A stretch of 64,000 nucleotides of DNA, taken from NCBI RefSeq assembly GCF_004698125.1, contig NZ_ML214298.1, forward strand, positions 620,001 through 684,000, read 5' to 3'. Numbering within the stretch: position 1 is the stretch's first letter; every line of letters starts with the position of its first letter. Below are positions 1-8,081 of the stretch, piece after piece. Below the pieces are notes generated by a model. The model did not search any database, was not told where the DNA came from, and worked only from the letters and a program-made list of their open reading frames with translations. This stretch comes from Halosimplex halophilum (GTDB lineage Archaea > Halobacteriota > Halobacteria > Halobacteriales > Haloarculaceae). Made by a program: the position numbers and the translations under genes.

Positions 1-30
1 GCGAACAGTCCGCATGGGCCGGTACGAGCG

Positions 31-543
31 ATGGTGCCAGACGAGGGGGGCGGTGACGACGCCGAGGTGGGGGCGGCCGAGGAGCCGCCGCCGCTCGCGG
101 ACCGGTACGCGGCGGTCACCGGTCGGTTCGTTCACGGGGTGGAACTGGCGGCGGCGTCGGTGTTCGCGCTCCTGTTCGCCATCGGCGTCGCCGACCTGGC
201 GCTCCAGATCGCCGGGGCGATCCGGTCGGGCGCGATCACGGACCCGCTGGTCGTGATCGGCTTCATCGACACCGGGCTGCTCCTGTTGATCATCGTGGAG
301 GTGTACCAGACGGTGATCGCCTACACGCGGGAGAACGACACCCGGCGGATCGTCCGGCTGGTGGTCTACACGGGCGTCATCGCGATGGTCCGGAAGGCGA
401 TCATCTTCCGCACCGGCGAGTACGCGACGACGACCGACGCGCTGCTGGCCGCGGTCGCCTACACCGTCATCATCGGCGGCCTCGTCGCGCTCCTGTACGT
501 GGAGGGGGCCTACAGCGGACGACTGCTCGCCGGCGGGGAGTGA
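31..543 (+). CDS. PsiE-like membrane protein
   Basis: A 170-residue integral membrane protein resembling the phosphate-starvation-inducible PsiE family. After an acidic N-terminus of about 25 residues there are four hydrophobic segments (about 33-56, 66-92, 106-124 and 134-158). The charged stretch between segments 2 and 3 (YTRENDTRR) is typical of the family. The biochemical role of PsiE is unknown; the name comes from expression in bacteria. The ATG used gives a normal length, but the frame is open to the window edge, so a longer form cannot be excluded. The next gene, rnz, has its own promoter. Confidence 0.75.
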   Translation: MVPDEGGGDDAEVGAAEEPPPLADRYAAVTGRFVHGVELAAASVFALLFAIGVADLALQIAGAIRSGAITDPLVVIGFIDTGLLLLIIVEVYQTVIAYTRENDTRRIVRLVVYTGVIAMVRKAIIFRTGEYATTTDALLAAVAYTVIIGGLVALLYVEGAYSGRLLAGGE

Positions 544-572
544 GCGCTCGTCGCGGGCGGATCCGACACGCG

Positions 573-578
573 TTTACC
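573..578 (+). promoter_or_regulatory. TATA-like element of rnz
   Basis: TTTACC lies 23-28 nt before the rnz ATG, the usual spacing for a leaderless haloarchaeal transcript. No ribosome binding site is seen between it and the start, which supports the ATG at 601. Confidence 0.5.
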
Positions 579-600
579 GGGTCGCGCCGGAAGAGCGGAT

Positions 601-1545
601 ATGCGCGTGACGTTTCTCGGCACGAGCGGCGCGGTCCCGACCACCCAGCGCAACACGAGCGCGCTGGTGGTCAACAGGGACGGCGACCGCCTCCTCTTCG
701 ACTGCGGCGAGGGCACCCAGCGCCAGATGATGCGCTTCGGCACCGGGTTCGCTGTCGACCACCTCTTCGTCACGCACCTCCACGGGGACCACGTCCTCGG
801 TATCCCCGGTCTCGTCCAGACGTTCGACTTCAACGACCGCGAGGCGCCACTCGCCATCCACGCCCCCCACGGCACCCGCGGGGGGATCGAGGACCTCGTC
901 CACGCCGCCGGCAACGACCCCGCCTTCCCCGTCCGGATCAATCAGGTCGGCCCCGGCGACACCGTCCTCGACCGCGAGGAGTACCAGATCCGGGCGGTCC
1001 GCACCGACCACCGCACCAGCTCGGTCGGCTACGCCCTCGTCGAGGACGACCGCAAGGGCCGCTTCGACCGCGAGAAGGCCGAGGAGGAACTGGGCATCCC
1101 GCCCGGCCCCAAGTACTCGAAGCTCCACCGCGGCGAGCCCGTCGAACACGACGGCCGGACCGTCAAGCCGGAGGAGGTCGTCGGCCCGCCCCGCCCCGGT
1201 CGGACCCTGGTCTACACCGGCGACACTCGACCGACCGACGCCGTCGCCGCCGCCGCCGAGGACGCCGACCTGCTCGTCCACGACGCCACGTTCGCGAGCG
1301 ACTGGGCCGACCGCGCGCGGGAGACCGCCCACTCCACCGCCCGCGAGGCCGCCGCCATCGCCGACCGCGCCGGCGCGAAACGGCTCGCGCTGACCCACAT
1401 CTCCACGCGCTACGCCGGCGACCCCTCCCCCATCGAACGCGAGGCCCGCGAGCACTTCGACGGCGACGCCTGGATCCCCGACGACGGCGAGCGGCTCGAA
1501 GTGCCCTTCCCCGATGCGGACGACGACGAAGACTCCGAAGATTGA
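601..1545 (+). CDS. rnz: Ribonuclease Z (tRNase Z)
   Basis: Endonuclease that removes 3' trailers from tRNA precursors. The 314-residue protein is a metallo-beta-lactamase fold with the zinc motif THLHGDH (H59, H61, D63, H64). An N-terminal FLGTSGAVPT precedes DCGEGTQ, both classic for ELAC/RNase Z. Later metal ligands are supplied by TDHR, YTGDT and the C-terminal LTHIS. Length matches the short (about 310-residue) archaeal form. The gene stands alone with its own TATA-like element and is followed by a non-coding repeat. Confidence 0.96.
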   Translation: MRVTFLGTSGAVPTTQRNTSALVVNRDGDRLLFDCGEGTQRQMMRFGTGFAVDHLFVTHLHGDHVLGIPGLVQTFDFNDREAPLAIHAPHGTRGGIEDLVHAAGNDPAFPVRINQVGPGDTVLDREEYQIRAVRTDHRTSSVGYALVEDDRKGRFDREKAEEELGIPPGPKYSKLHRGEPVEHDGRTVKPEEVVGPPRPGRTLVYTGDTRPTDAVAAAAEDADLLVHDATFASDWADRARETAHSTAREAAAIADRAGAKRLALTHISTRYAGDPSPIEREAREHFDGDAWIPDDGERLEVPFPDADDDEDSED

Positions 1546-1559
1546 CTTTCCGAACTGGC

Positions 1560-1866
1560 GCGCGCTGTCGCGCGCTTTCATGCGCGCGACGAAGCCGCGC
1601 GAGGGATGAGAGAGTGAGTGCAACGAACGAGCGAATCGGCTGGGGAGGCTCGTGGCCCTCTGCGGTGCTGTGCGGGGCGGTTGCGGTGTGGTGCTGTGCG
1701 GTCCCTGGTGGACTGAAAGGGCGAGGCGCGCTCGCGTTCACTTTAGTCGTCTGAGCGGGCCACTATCTGAGCGACCGCGAGCGGGCCGAGGGCTTTCATC
1801 ACTCACCGTTTCCTGCGGTCGAGCCTTCAGATAGCGGGCGGGCCGAGGGCTTTCATCGCTCACCGT
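1560..1866 (+). repeat. Dispersed intergenic repeat, copy 1
   Basis: Fills most of the 385-bp gap between rnz and the phosphatidyltransferase gene. It shares ordered blocks with a second copy at about 26837-27118. These are a hairpin (9-bp stem GTCGCGCGC at 1567-1575, loop TTTCAT, complement to 1590), an exact 26-bp block at 1632-1657 containing GGCTGGGGAGGCTCG, a 10-bp block at 1659-1668, an 18-bp block at 1691-1708, and GCCGAGGGCTTTCA at 1785-1798, repeated at 1842-1855. Frames crossing it give low-complexity Arg/Gly/Ser-rich peptides and differ between copies, so it is judged non-coding. Strand is nominal. Confidence 0.8.
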
Positions 1867-1930
1867 CGACCCCGACGAGCGCGGTCACCGGTCCGACCAC
1901 CACGACCAACCACGACGGATCGGTGGACAC

Positions 1931-2644
1931 ATGGGCGACGGCGGAGCATCCACCCACGAGATGGACATCGACTGGCGGGCGCGGGCGGGCGAGGTGTGGA
2001 CCGTCCCGAACCTGATCTCCCTCTCGCGGCTCCCCCTGGTCGCGGGGATCGTCCTCGCGCCCGAGTCGCCGGTCCGCTACGTCCTGTTCGCGCTGGTCGT
2101 CCTCTCGGACGGCGTGGACGGCTGGGTGGCCCGCCGGCTCGACCAGACCACCGAACTCGGCGCCCTGCTCGACCCGGCGCTGGACAAACTCACCGCGCTG
2201 GTACTGGTCGCCGCCCTCTACCCGGCGACGGGGCTGGACCTCGCGTACCTCGCCTTCTTCTTCGCGCGGGACGCCTTCGTCGTGGCGCTGGTGCCGCTCG
2301 TGCCCGTCCTCGCCTTCGAGACCGAGAAGGTGAAAGCGCGGCTGCCGGGGAAGGTCGTCACGAACCTGCAGTTCCTGGCGATCGTGGCGATGCTCGTCCC
2401 CGCCGTGACCGCGACCGAGGCGCTGCTGTGGGCGCTGGGCGTCGCCTCCGCCGTCGCGGTCGTCGACTACACGGTCTTCATCGCGCGCGAGCAGACCGAC
2501 CGCCCGTGGGTCCACGACTGGCGCGGGGTCGCCGTCGCGGCCGTCGCCGTCGCCGCGGCCTTCGCGGCCGTCGTCCGGCTGCTGCTGGCCGACCAGCTCG
2601 CCGAGGCGCTGGCGGCGCTGACGGCGCTCGCGACGCTGGCCTGA
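1931..2644 (+). CDS. CDP-alcohol phosphatidyltransferase family protein
   Basis: Membrane enzyme that joins a CDP-activated lipid to a polar alcohol in phospholipid synthesis. The family motif DGx2ARx8Gx3Dx3D is complete: D63-G64, A67-R68, G77, D81 and D85, with D60 just before. About six hydrophobic segments follow over 237 residues. Family members include phosphatidylglycerophosphate, archaetidylglycerol and archaetidylinositol phosphate synthases, and the head group cannot be told from sequence. An alternative ATG ten codons later is possible. No partner genes are adjacent. Confidence 0.9.
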   Translation: MGDGGASTHEMDIDWRARAGEVWTVPNLISLSRLPLVAGIVLAPESPVRYVLFALVVLSDGVDGWVARRLDQTTELGALLDPALDKLTALVLVAALYPATGLDLAYLAFFFARDAFVVALVPLVPVLAFETEKVKARLPGKVVTNLQFLAIVAMLVPAVTATEALLWALGVASAVAVVDYTVFIAREQTDRPWVHDWRGVAVAAVAVAAAFAAVVRLLLADQLAEALAALTALATLA

Positions 2645-2672
2645 CGACTCGCGACGGGAGACTGACGGACGG

Positions 2673-3470
2673 CTACAGGAGCCCGCCGTCGGTCCCGTAG
2701 GCGTTCATGTCGGCGAACCGGTCGGGGTAGTCGCCGGCGGGGTGGGTGGGTTCGTCGCCCTCGACCACGACGCGTTTGAACTTGTCGTAGGAGTTCTCCC
2801 AGCCGAGGTGGGCGAACTCGACGCGGCGCTTGAGCGAGTGGGCCAGGCCGTCGCGGTGGTACATCCGGCGGGGCGCGCCCGAGCGGAGGGCGTCGACCAG
2901 GTCCCCGGCGGAGTCGATAGGCCGGTCGAACTCCACCCAGGCCTCGCCGACGGTGGTCGTGAGGTGGGCGTACGAGGAGAGGTACGTCGGCAACCCCGAC
3001 TCGCGGGCGATCTCGCGGGCGCGGCGGTCGTCCCACGGCCAGTGTTTGGGGTTGTACACCTCGACGGCGTCGACCGCGTCGGCGTGGGCCGCGATGTCCG
3101 ACTCGGTCATGCTGAGGGTGAGAAACTCCGGGTGGGGGACCAGAATTGCGGCGTCGTGGCCGGCGACCTCGGCCATGGTGTCCTCGAGGGTGAGGAAGTC
3201 CGGGACGGGCTCGTCGGGGTCGACGGCGAGGACGTGCTTGCGGGCGGACCACTTGCCGGTGAAGTACTCCCGGCCCGGCACCACCAGCAGCTCGTCGTCG
3301 GAGAAGCGGGCGGCGCGCTCGCGGATCGTCGAGAGGTGGGTGAAGTGGGGAGCGTAGACGATGGCGTCGAGGCCGACGGCCTTGGCGCGGCGGACGACCC
3401 CCTCGTCTATGATCTTGACGTGGAGGTCGACGCGCGACTCCCCGTCGGTCGACGCGCCACCCTGAGCCAT
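2673..3470 (-). CDS. PHP-domain metal-dependent hydrolase
   Basis: A 265-residue PHP (polymerase and histidinol phosphatase) superfamily protein, expected to be a metal-dependent phosphoesterase. The N-terminal RVDLHVKI holds the first His (DLHVK), followed by APHFTH, VPGREYF and VPHPEF, then AVEVYNP and a late SSYAHLT in the usual order. The more common DxHxH start is reduced to DLHVK, which is a haloarchaeal variant or a divergent active site. The substrate is unknown. It is transcribed alone, and a 19-bp tandem repeat array lies upstream of its start. Confidence 0.8.
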   Translation of the reverse strand: MAQGGASTDGESRVDLHVKIIDEGVVRRAKAVGLDAIVYAPHFTHLSTIRERAARFSDDELLVVPGREYFTGKWSARKHVLAVDPDEPVPDFLTLEDTMAEVAGHDAAILVPHPEFLTLSMTESDIAAHADAVDAVEVYNPKHWPWDDRRAREIARESGLPTYLSSYAHLTTTVGEAWVEFDRPIDSAGDLVDALRSGAPRRMYHRDGLAHSLKRRVEFAHLGWENSYDKFKRVVVEGDEPTHPAGDYPDRFADMNAYGTDGGLL

Positions 3471-3557
3471 GCCACGAACTACGCAAGCCGGACTTTATGT
3501 GTTACGAAGCCCGGAGGCGCGCCGTCGGGCGACTGTGCGGTCGGGACGGGACAGGAC

Positions 3558-3652
3558 GGGACAGAACGAGACGGTCGGGACAGAACGAGACGGTCGGGAC
3601 AGAACGAGACGGTCGGGACAAGACGAGGCGGTCGGGACAGGGCGAGACGGTC
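3558..3652. repeat. 19-bp tandem repeat, five units
   Basis: Five head-to-tail 19-bp units beginning GGGACAGAACGAGACGGTC at 3558, 3577, 3596, 3615 and 3634. The first three are identical and the last two carry a few substitutions. Partial degenerate units precede it from about 3543. The array lies in the non-coding gap between the start of the PHP gene and the stop of the next gene upstream. Translation gives only low-complexity Arg/Gly peptides. Confidence 0.9.
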
Positions 3653-3673
3653 GGCGCGGCGTCGTCGTCGCGG

Positions 3674-4129
3674 CTACCGGAACTTCCCGAGGAGGTCGGT
3701 CAGGCCGGCGGCCTTGCGGCCGGCGGCGAGGAAGGAGCCGAGGACCACCATGAAGACGTAGAGGCCGAGCGTCGAGAGCCAGACGACGAGCATGGCGGCG
3801 ACGGCGGCCCAGTTGTTCAGGTAGTAGAAGGCGCCGATGGTCATGGCGGTGCCGTAGAGGAGCACGAGGTAGGGGCCCCAGCCGGTCGCGTGGCCGCGGC
3901 GCTGGCGCTTGCGGACGTATCGCCGCAGCTCCTCGCGGACCTCGTCGCGGTGGACCGTCTTCTCGTCGATACGGGTCCGCAGCGACTCCAGCTCCTCGCG
4001 CAGCTCCGCGACCTCCGCGTCGACGCCCGCCCCCTCCGAGCCCGGGCTCGGACTCGCGTCCGGGCCCGCGGAGGCGGCGCGCTCGTCGCCCGCGGCGGGA
4101 TCGTCGTCGGCACCGGTGTCGGCGGTCAT
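3674..4129 (-). CDS. Conserved membrane protein with coiled coil
   Basis: A 151-residue protein. An acidic Ala/Gly/Ser-rich N-terminus (1-38) is followed by a coiled-coil helix with heptad-like AELREELESL spacing (about 38-75), a basic YVRKRQRRG patch, and two membrane helices (about 85-107 and 109-132). The start ATG overlaps the stop of the BrkB-family gene upstream by ATGA, so the two are co-transcribed. The function is unknown; it may be a membrane-anchored partner of the BrkB protein. Confidence 0.8.
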   Translation of the reverse strand: MTADTGADDDPAAGDERAASAGPDASPSPGSEGAGVDAEVAELREELESLRTRIDEKTVHRDEVREELRRYVRKRQRRGHATGWGPYLVLLYGTAMTIGAFYYLNNWAAVAAMLVVWLSTLGLYVFMVVLGSFLAAGRKAAGLTDLLGKFR

Positions 4130-4983
4130 GGGCGCGTACCTCCACTGTCGCCTGGCTCCCCCTTGGTGTTGGTGGTCCGGCGGTCGGCCAGGACCGCGTT
4201 CAGCGCCGCCCCCACCAGCAGGACCGTCGCCCCCGCGTAGTACCACGTCACCAGCAGGAGGACGACGCCCAGCACCCCGTACACGTCGAACTGGCCCGCC
4301 ATCCCCGCGTAGAGCCGGAATCCGGTCCCCAGCAGCGTCCAGCCGACCGCGGCGAAGACCGCCCCCGGCAGCGCCTCGCCGACGCGGGCGTCGGTGTCCG
4401 GGAAGACCACGAACAGCGGGAAGAAGACGACGGTGAGCACGACGACGAGCGCGACGGTGCCGAGGAGGCCGGCCAGCGCGACGCCGGCGAGGCTGACGGC
4501 GACGCCGACGCCGACGAGCGCCGCGAGGCCGACCGCTACCGCGCCCAGCGCGACCGCCGCGTCGCGGACGCGGCCGACCAGCGAGTCCGCCGGGTCGGTG
4601 CCGTAGATCCGCGAGAACGCCACGTCCAGGCCGCGGAACACCTTCAGCGCGCTCCAGACCAGCAGGCCGACGCCGACGAGCGTCGCCGGCGCCGCGCCCG
4701 CGGCGTCGACCAGCGTCGACCGGACGAGGTCCTGACCCACCGGCGACAGGACGCTCCCGGTCGCGGCCACGACCTCGGCGGCCAGCTCCGGGCCGCCCAG
4801 CGTCGACGCGACGACCAGCAACAGCAACAGCGCCGGCAGCAGCGACACGAACGCGTAGTAGGCGATGGCCGCCGCCAGGAAGGTCACCTCCCGCTCGCGC
4901 ACCAGCGCGACGACCGCCCGCCCGACGGCGACGGCTTCCCGACCGCCCGCTCGCGCCCGCCGGCCGACCGACTCCCGTTGCAC
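4126..4983 (-). CDS. YihY/BrkB family membrane protein
   Basis: A 285-residue polytopic membrane protein of the YihY/BrkB family. Hallmarks include FLAAAIAYYAFVSLLPALL near the N-terminus, a long extracellular segment, VWSALKVFRGLD, then paired helices and GTGFRLYAGM...VLLLVTWYYAGATVLLVGA. The family was once called RNase BN by mistake; its true role is unsettled. The short C-terminal tail names no other domain. It is the first gene of a two-gene operon (ATGA overlap with the coiled-coil protein). A TATTAG element about 28 nt before the start suggests leaderless transcription. Confidence 0.9.
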   Translation of the reverse strand: MQRESVGRRARAGGREAVAVGRAVVALVREREVTFLAAAIAYYAFVSLLPALLLLLVVASTLGGPELAAEVVAATGSVLSPVGQDLVRSTLVDAAGAAPATLVGVGLLVWSALKVFRGLDVAFSRIYGTDPADSLVGRVRDAAVALGAVAVGLAALVGVGVAVSLAGVALAGLLGTVALVVVLTVVFFPLFVVFPDTDARVGEALPGAVFAAVGWTLLGTGFRLYAGMAGQFDVYGVLGVVLLLVTWYYAGATVLLVGAALNAVLADRRTTNTKGEPGDSGGTRP

Positions 4984-5146
4984 GCTCCCGTCTGCGTGCC
5001 TCGCGCACTAATAGCCGCGGGCTCCGGTCGTCGCGGTCGCGGGTTCCGGGACGGGTCCTCCGCGCGTCGGCGTCGCCTGACTCGCCGCGAGGCGCCGGAC
5101 AGCGCGTGACGAAAGGACCAAGACGCGCCCGCCGTCCCGTAGGTGT

Positions 5147-5548
5147 ATGGACCGGGGACTCGACGCGGTCGTGATGCGCGGGACGGTCGTCCTGCTCGCG
5201 GCGGGCCTGTCGCTCGTCGCGGCCGGGACGGCCGGCGTGACCGGCTCGCTCGCGCTCGTGGCCGCGCTCGTCGCCGTCGGCGTCGCCCTCTTCCTCGTCG
5301 CCGAGCGGTTCGACGTGGGCGCAGACGCGGCCGCCGATGGCGGTCGCCTCGACCTGCGCCCGGTCGTCGCGGACCTGTGGCTCGGCCCGTTCCTCGCGGC
5401 CGCCGTCGCCGGGTTCTACCTCGGCGCGAGCGCCGGCGAGGTGCAGGCGCTGGGCGGGCTCGTCGGCCTCGTCGGCATGCTCAACTACTTCCTGCGCCCG
5501 TTCTACCACCTGGTCTACGGCCTCGCCCGCCGCGTCGCGTCGCTGTGA
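5147..5548 (+). CDS. Haloarchaeal membrane protein, unknown function
   Basis: A 133-residue protein with about four hydrophobic segments: residues 11-33, 35-50, 80-95 and 100-115, ending LNYFLRPFYHLVYGLARR. A hydrophilic loop (DVGADAAADGG) separates the halves. I do not recognise a named family. It looks like one of the many small conserved membrane proteins of Halobacteria. The ATG at 5147 is the only sensible start. The next gene begins 55 bp downstream on the same strand. Confidence 0.65.
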   Translation: MDRGLDAVVMRGTVVLLAAGLSLVAAGTAGVTGSLALVAALVAVGVALFLVAERFDVGADAAADGGRLDLRPVVADLWLGPFLAAAVAGFYLGASAGEVQALGGLVGLVGMLNYFLRPFYHLVYGLARRVASL

Positions 5549-5603
5549 ACGCCGGCCGCCCGAACGGGAAGATACTCGTGTCGCCCGCCTGTCGGTTCGA
5601 CCG

Positions 5604-6026
5604 ATGGCAACCAGACGGGAGTTGCTCGCTGCGTTCGCGGGCGGCGCGGCGGTCGGCGGAGCCGGCGTCGGGCTCGCCTCGTCGGCGCTGGAGTCCGGCT
5701 ACGGGTCCGTCTCGTGGATCAACGAGCGCGAGGAGCCGGTGTGGGTCCGCACCGTCGTCCGGTCCGACGGGGGGCCGTTCTCCTCGCCCGGCGTCGCCTA
5801 CGAGAGCGAGTACCGGATCCACCCGACGGGCCACTACCGGGGCGGGGACACGAACGTCGTCGAGACCGGGACCTACGCGGTGACGGTCACCGTCGAGTCG
5901 GCCGACCGCTCGGAGCGAGCCGGACCGTTCACCGACACCTGGGCGCCCGCGGGCTGTTTCCACCAGGACCTGATCGTCACGGTCACGGAGGACCTGTCGG
6001 TCGAGTTCCGCCAGGACGAGTGCTGA
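5604..6026 (+). CDS. Secreted protein with Tat-like signal, unknown function
   Basis: A 140-residue protein. The N-terminus TRRELLAAFAGG followed by a Gly/Ala-rich hydrophobic run resembles a Tat signal peptide without a lipobox. The mature part is rich in beta-strand patterns (SVSWINEREEPVWVRTVV..., TGTYAVTVTVES) and has two late cysteines (GCFHQD and the terminal EC), which could form a disulfide. It looks like a small Ig-like secreted domain. No known family is recognised. The chosen ATG places the twin Arg within the first five residues. Confidence 0.65.
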   Translation: MATRRELLAAFAGGAAVGGAGVGLASSALESGYGSVSWINEREEPVWVRTVVRSDGGPFSSPGVAYESEYRIHPTGHYRGGDTNVVETGTYAVTVTVESADRSERAGPFTDTWAPAGCFHQDLIVTVTEDLSVEFRQDEC

Positions 6027-6107
6027 GGGGCGCTCGCGCTCTACCCCGCTCACGCGCCGCCCCGCTTCGCCCCGCCCCGCCTCCGACCGCGCCGCGTTCG
6101 TCCCCGC

Positions 6108-7226
6108 TCAGTCTTCGACGGCGGCCGCGCGGATCTCGGTCACGTCGGCGTCGGTCTTGAACGTCGTCCCGCCGTAGTGAGTACGGGAGGCCGAGTGGCC
6201 GGCTGCCCGCAGTCGCTCGACGAACTCGTCCATCGCCACCGCGCCGACGCCCCAGCGCTTGCACAGCCGGTGCTGGTCGTAGTGGGTCGGCTCGTCGAGT
6301 TCCGCCGCGACCGTCTCGCACAGTTCCCGGGCCTCCTCGGCGGTGCCCATCCCGTCGTCCACCGCGTCGCGGACCGCCTCGGCGAACGCGGGGTCGCAGG
6401 TCCGGCCCAGCCAGATCGGCCCCGCGGTCTGGATCGCCTCGCCGCACTCGGGACACCAGTCGAGGGGGTCGGCGATCAGGCCGGGCGTCGCCTCGCGGTA
6501 GAGGCAGTGCTCGCAGTGGTCGACGTACCCCAGTTCGTCGATCAGGGCGTCCGCGGCCTGCGCGCCCGAATCAAGCCGGAGGTAGGTGCGGGCGTAGTGT
6601 TTCGTGGCGTGGCTGAAGACGGGTCGGGCGGCCAGGTCGTAGCGGGCGCCGGTCCGGACGAGCGCCGAGAGCAGTACTCTGAGGCCCATCTCGGCGTGGT
6701 ACTCGGTGTTTCGCGGGACCGTCGAGTAGTGGCGGACGCCGCTCTCGAAGTGGGCGCCACAGAGCGGGGCGGTGTCGGTCGCGGTGATACAGACCAGCCG
6801 GCTCGCGCCCCTGAACGCGGCGTCGGCGAAGGGGATCGGCGTGCCGAACGGGTCCACGTCCACCGCGTCGAACGTCTCCTCGTGCATGAGAGCGTTGGCG
6901 TCGCGGTGGAGGGCGCGCCCGTCGAGGTCGTTGCGCGCGAGGTTCTCGCGGGCGAGTTCGACCGCGTCGGGGTCCACGTCGCAGCAGGTCGCGTCCCAGC
7001 CTTCGGCCGCGGCGCGGACCCCCCTGATGCCGGAGGCGGCGGTCGCGTCGAGGTAACGGGGGGTGCGGTCGGCGTCGCGGTCGATGTCGGCTTCGAGCGC
7101 GCGCAGGACGGCGACAGTCAGGTCGCGGTTGAGCTCCTGGACGGGGTTGAAGAACACGTCCTCGCCGACCCCGGCGTCGGCCTGTTCGGGAACCTCGACC
7201 GTCACGTCGCCCTCGGTCACGCGCAT
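6108..7226 (-). CDS. trm1: tRNA (guanine(26)-N2)-dimethyltransferase
   Basis: Makes N2,N2-dimethylguanosine at tRNA position 26 using S-adenosylmethionine. The 372-residue protein begins near [12 protein letters not shown], a Trm1 signature. The SAM site is in [11 protein letters not shown] and [10 protein letters not shown], and the catalytic region is DVDPFGTP with [10 protein letters not shown]. The C-terminal zinc-like motif has CEHC and CPEC pairs. I start at the ATG at 7226, not the upstream in-frame ATG, because the extra residues ([11 protein letters not shown]) are not family-like. It is followed by the hem operon, which is transcribed from further upstream on the same strand. Confidence 0.95.
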   Translation of the reverse strand: MRVTEGDVTVEVPEQADAGVGEDVFFNPVQELNRDLTVAVLRALEADIDRDADRTPRYLDATAASGIRGVRAAAEGWDATCCDVDPDAVELARENLARNDLDGRALHRDANALMHEETFDAVDVDPFGTPIPFADAAFRGASRLVCITATDTAPLCGAHFESGVRHYSTVPRNTEYHAEMGLRVLLSALVRTGARYDLAARPVFSHATKHYARTYLRLDSGAQAADALIDELGYVDHCEHCLYREATPGLIADPLDWCPECGEAIQTAGPIWLGRTCDPAFAEAVRDAVDDGMGTAEEARELCETVAAELDEPTHYDQHRLCKRWGVGAVAMDEFVERLRAAGHSASRTHYGGTTFKTDADVTEIRAAAVED

Positions 7227-7307
7227 ACCCCTACGACTCCGGCGACGGCGAAAAGCCATGCGTTTGCCGGCGCCCGGCGGAGCGGCCGCCAGGCCCCCGG
7301 TGTTCGG

Positions 7308-8081
7308 TCACTCCGCGCCGTCCACCGCGTCGACGACCGCCTCGGCCAGCGCCTCGAAGTCGGCGACCTCGGGGACCACGTCGACGGCGACGCCGGCGTC
7401 GGCCGCGGTGTCGGCCGTTGGGTCGCCGATGACGCCGACGACCGCGTCGGCCAGCCCCTCGATGGCCTCCGCGCGGATCCCCCGCTCGTCGGCCGCCGCG
7501 AGGAAGTGGCGGACGGTCAGCGACGAGGTGAAGAGGGCGCCGTCGAGCCGCCCCTCGGCGGCCAGCTCCGCGGAGTCGCCGGCGTCGTCCGGCCGCGTCA
7601 GCCGGTAGAGGACCGTCTCGTGGACGTACGCCCCGGCGTCTTCGAGCCCGGTCAGGAGGACCGCCGAGCCGTGGTCCGAGCGGGCGACCTCGACGCGGGC
7701 GCCGCCCGCCTCGTCTTCGAGTTCCTCGACCAGGCCCGCCGAGGAGAACTCCGCGGGCACCCGGTCGACGCGGTAGTCGCGCGCCCGGAGCGCGTCGGCG
7801 GTCGGCTCGCCGATGGCGCAGACGGTCGCATCGCCGGGCTCCCAGCGGTCGGCGGGCCCCCCGTCGTCGGCGCGCTCGCCCGCCGCGAGTTCGACGCCGG
7901 TCTTGCTGGTGAAGACGACGTAGTCGGCGTCCGTCCGGGGGGTCGCGCCCGTCGGGTCGACCGTCAGCATCGGGTCCGCGACGGCCTCGCCGCCCAGCGA
8001 TTCGAGCAGTTCGACCGCGGCGTCGATCCGCTCGTCCGGCGGCCGGAAGACGGCGACCCGCGGGCGGTCCGCGGCGCTCAT
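7308..8081 (-). CDS. hemD: Uroporphyrinogen-III synthase
   Basis: Cyclises hydroxymethylbilane to uroporphyrinogen III with inversion of ring D. The 257-residue protein has the loose two-lobed HemD pattern: VAVFRPPDERID at the start, DYVVFTSKTGVEL, AIGEPTADALR, and GALFTSSLTVRHFL with VVGVIGDPTADTA in the second lobe. HemD proteins conserve little, so assignment leans on context. It is the last gene of hemC-cobA-hemD, and its ATG overlaps the cobA stop by ATGA. Confidence 0.92.
   Translation of the reverse strand: MSAADRPRVAVFRPPDERIDAAVELLESLGGEAVADPMLTVDPTGATPRTDADYVVFTSKTGVELAAGERADDGGPADRWEPGDATVCAIGEPTADALRARDYRVDRVPAEFSSAGLVEELEDEAGGARVEVARSDHGSAVLLTGLEDAGAYVHETVLYRLTRPDDAGDSAELAAEGRLDGALFTSSLTVRHFLAAADERGIRAEAIEGLADAVVGVIGDPTADTAADAGVAVDVVPEVADFEALAEAVVDAVDGAE

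Noticed and set aside
1652-1834. Short plus-strand frame within repeat copy 1
   Set aside because: The matching region of copy 2 encodes a different peptide, so this is not a gene.
3495-3761. Tandem repeat as a CRISPR array
   Set aside because: Units are 19 bp and contiguous, with no spacers and no cas genes.
5983-6456. Long upstream or shifted forms of trm1 and its neighbours
   Set aside because: The extra N-terminal residues are basic or Arg-rich and unlike family members.
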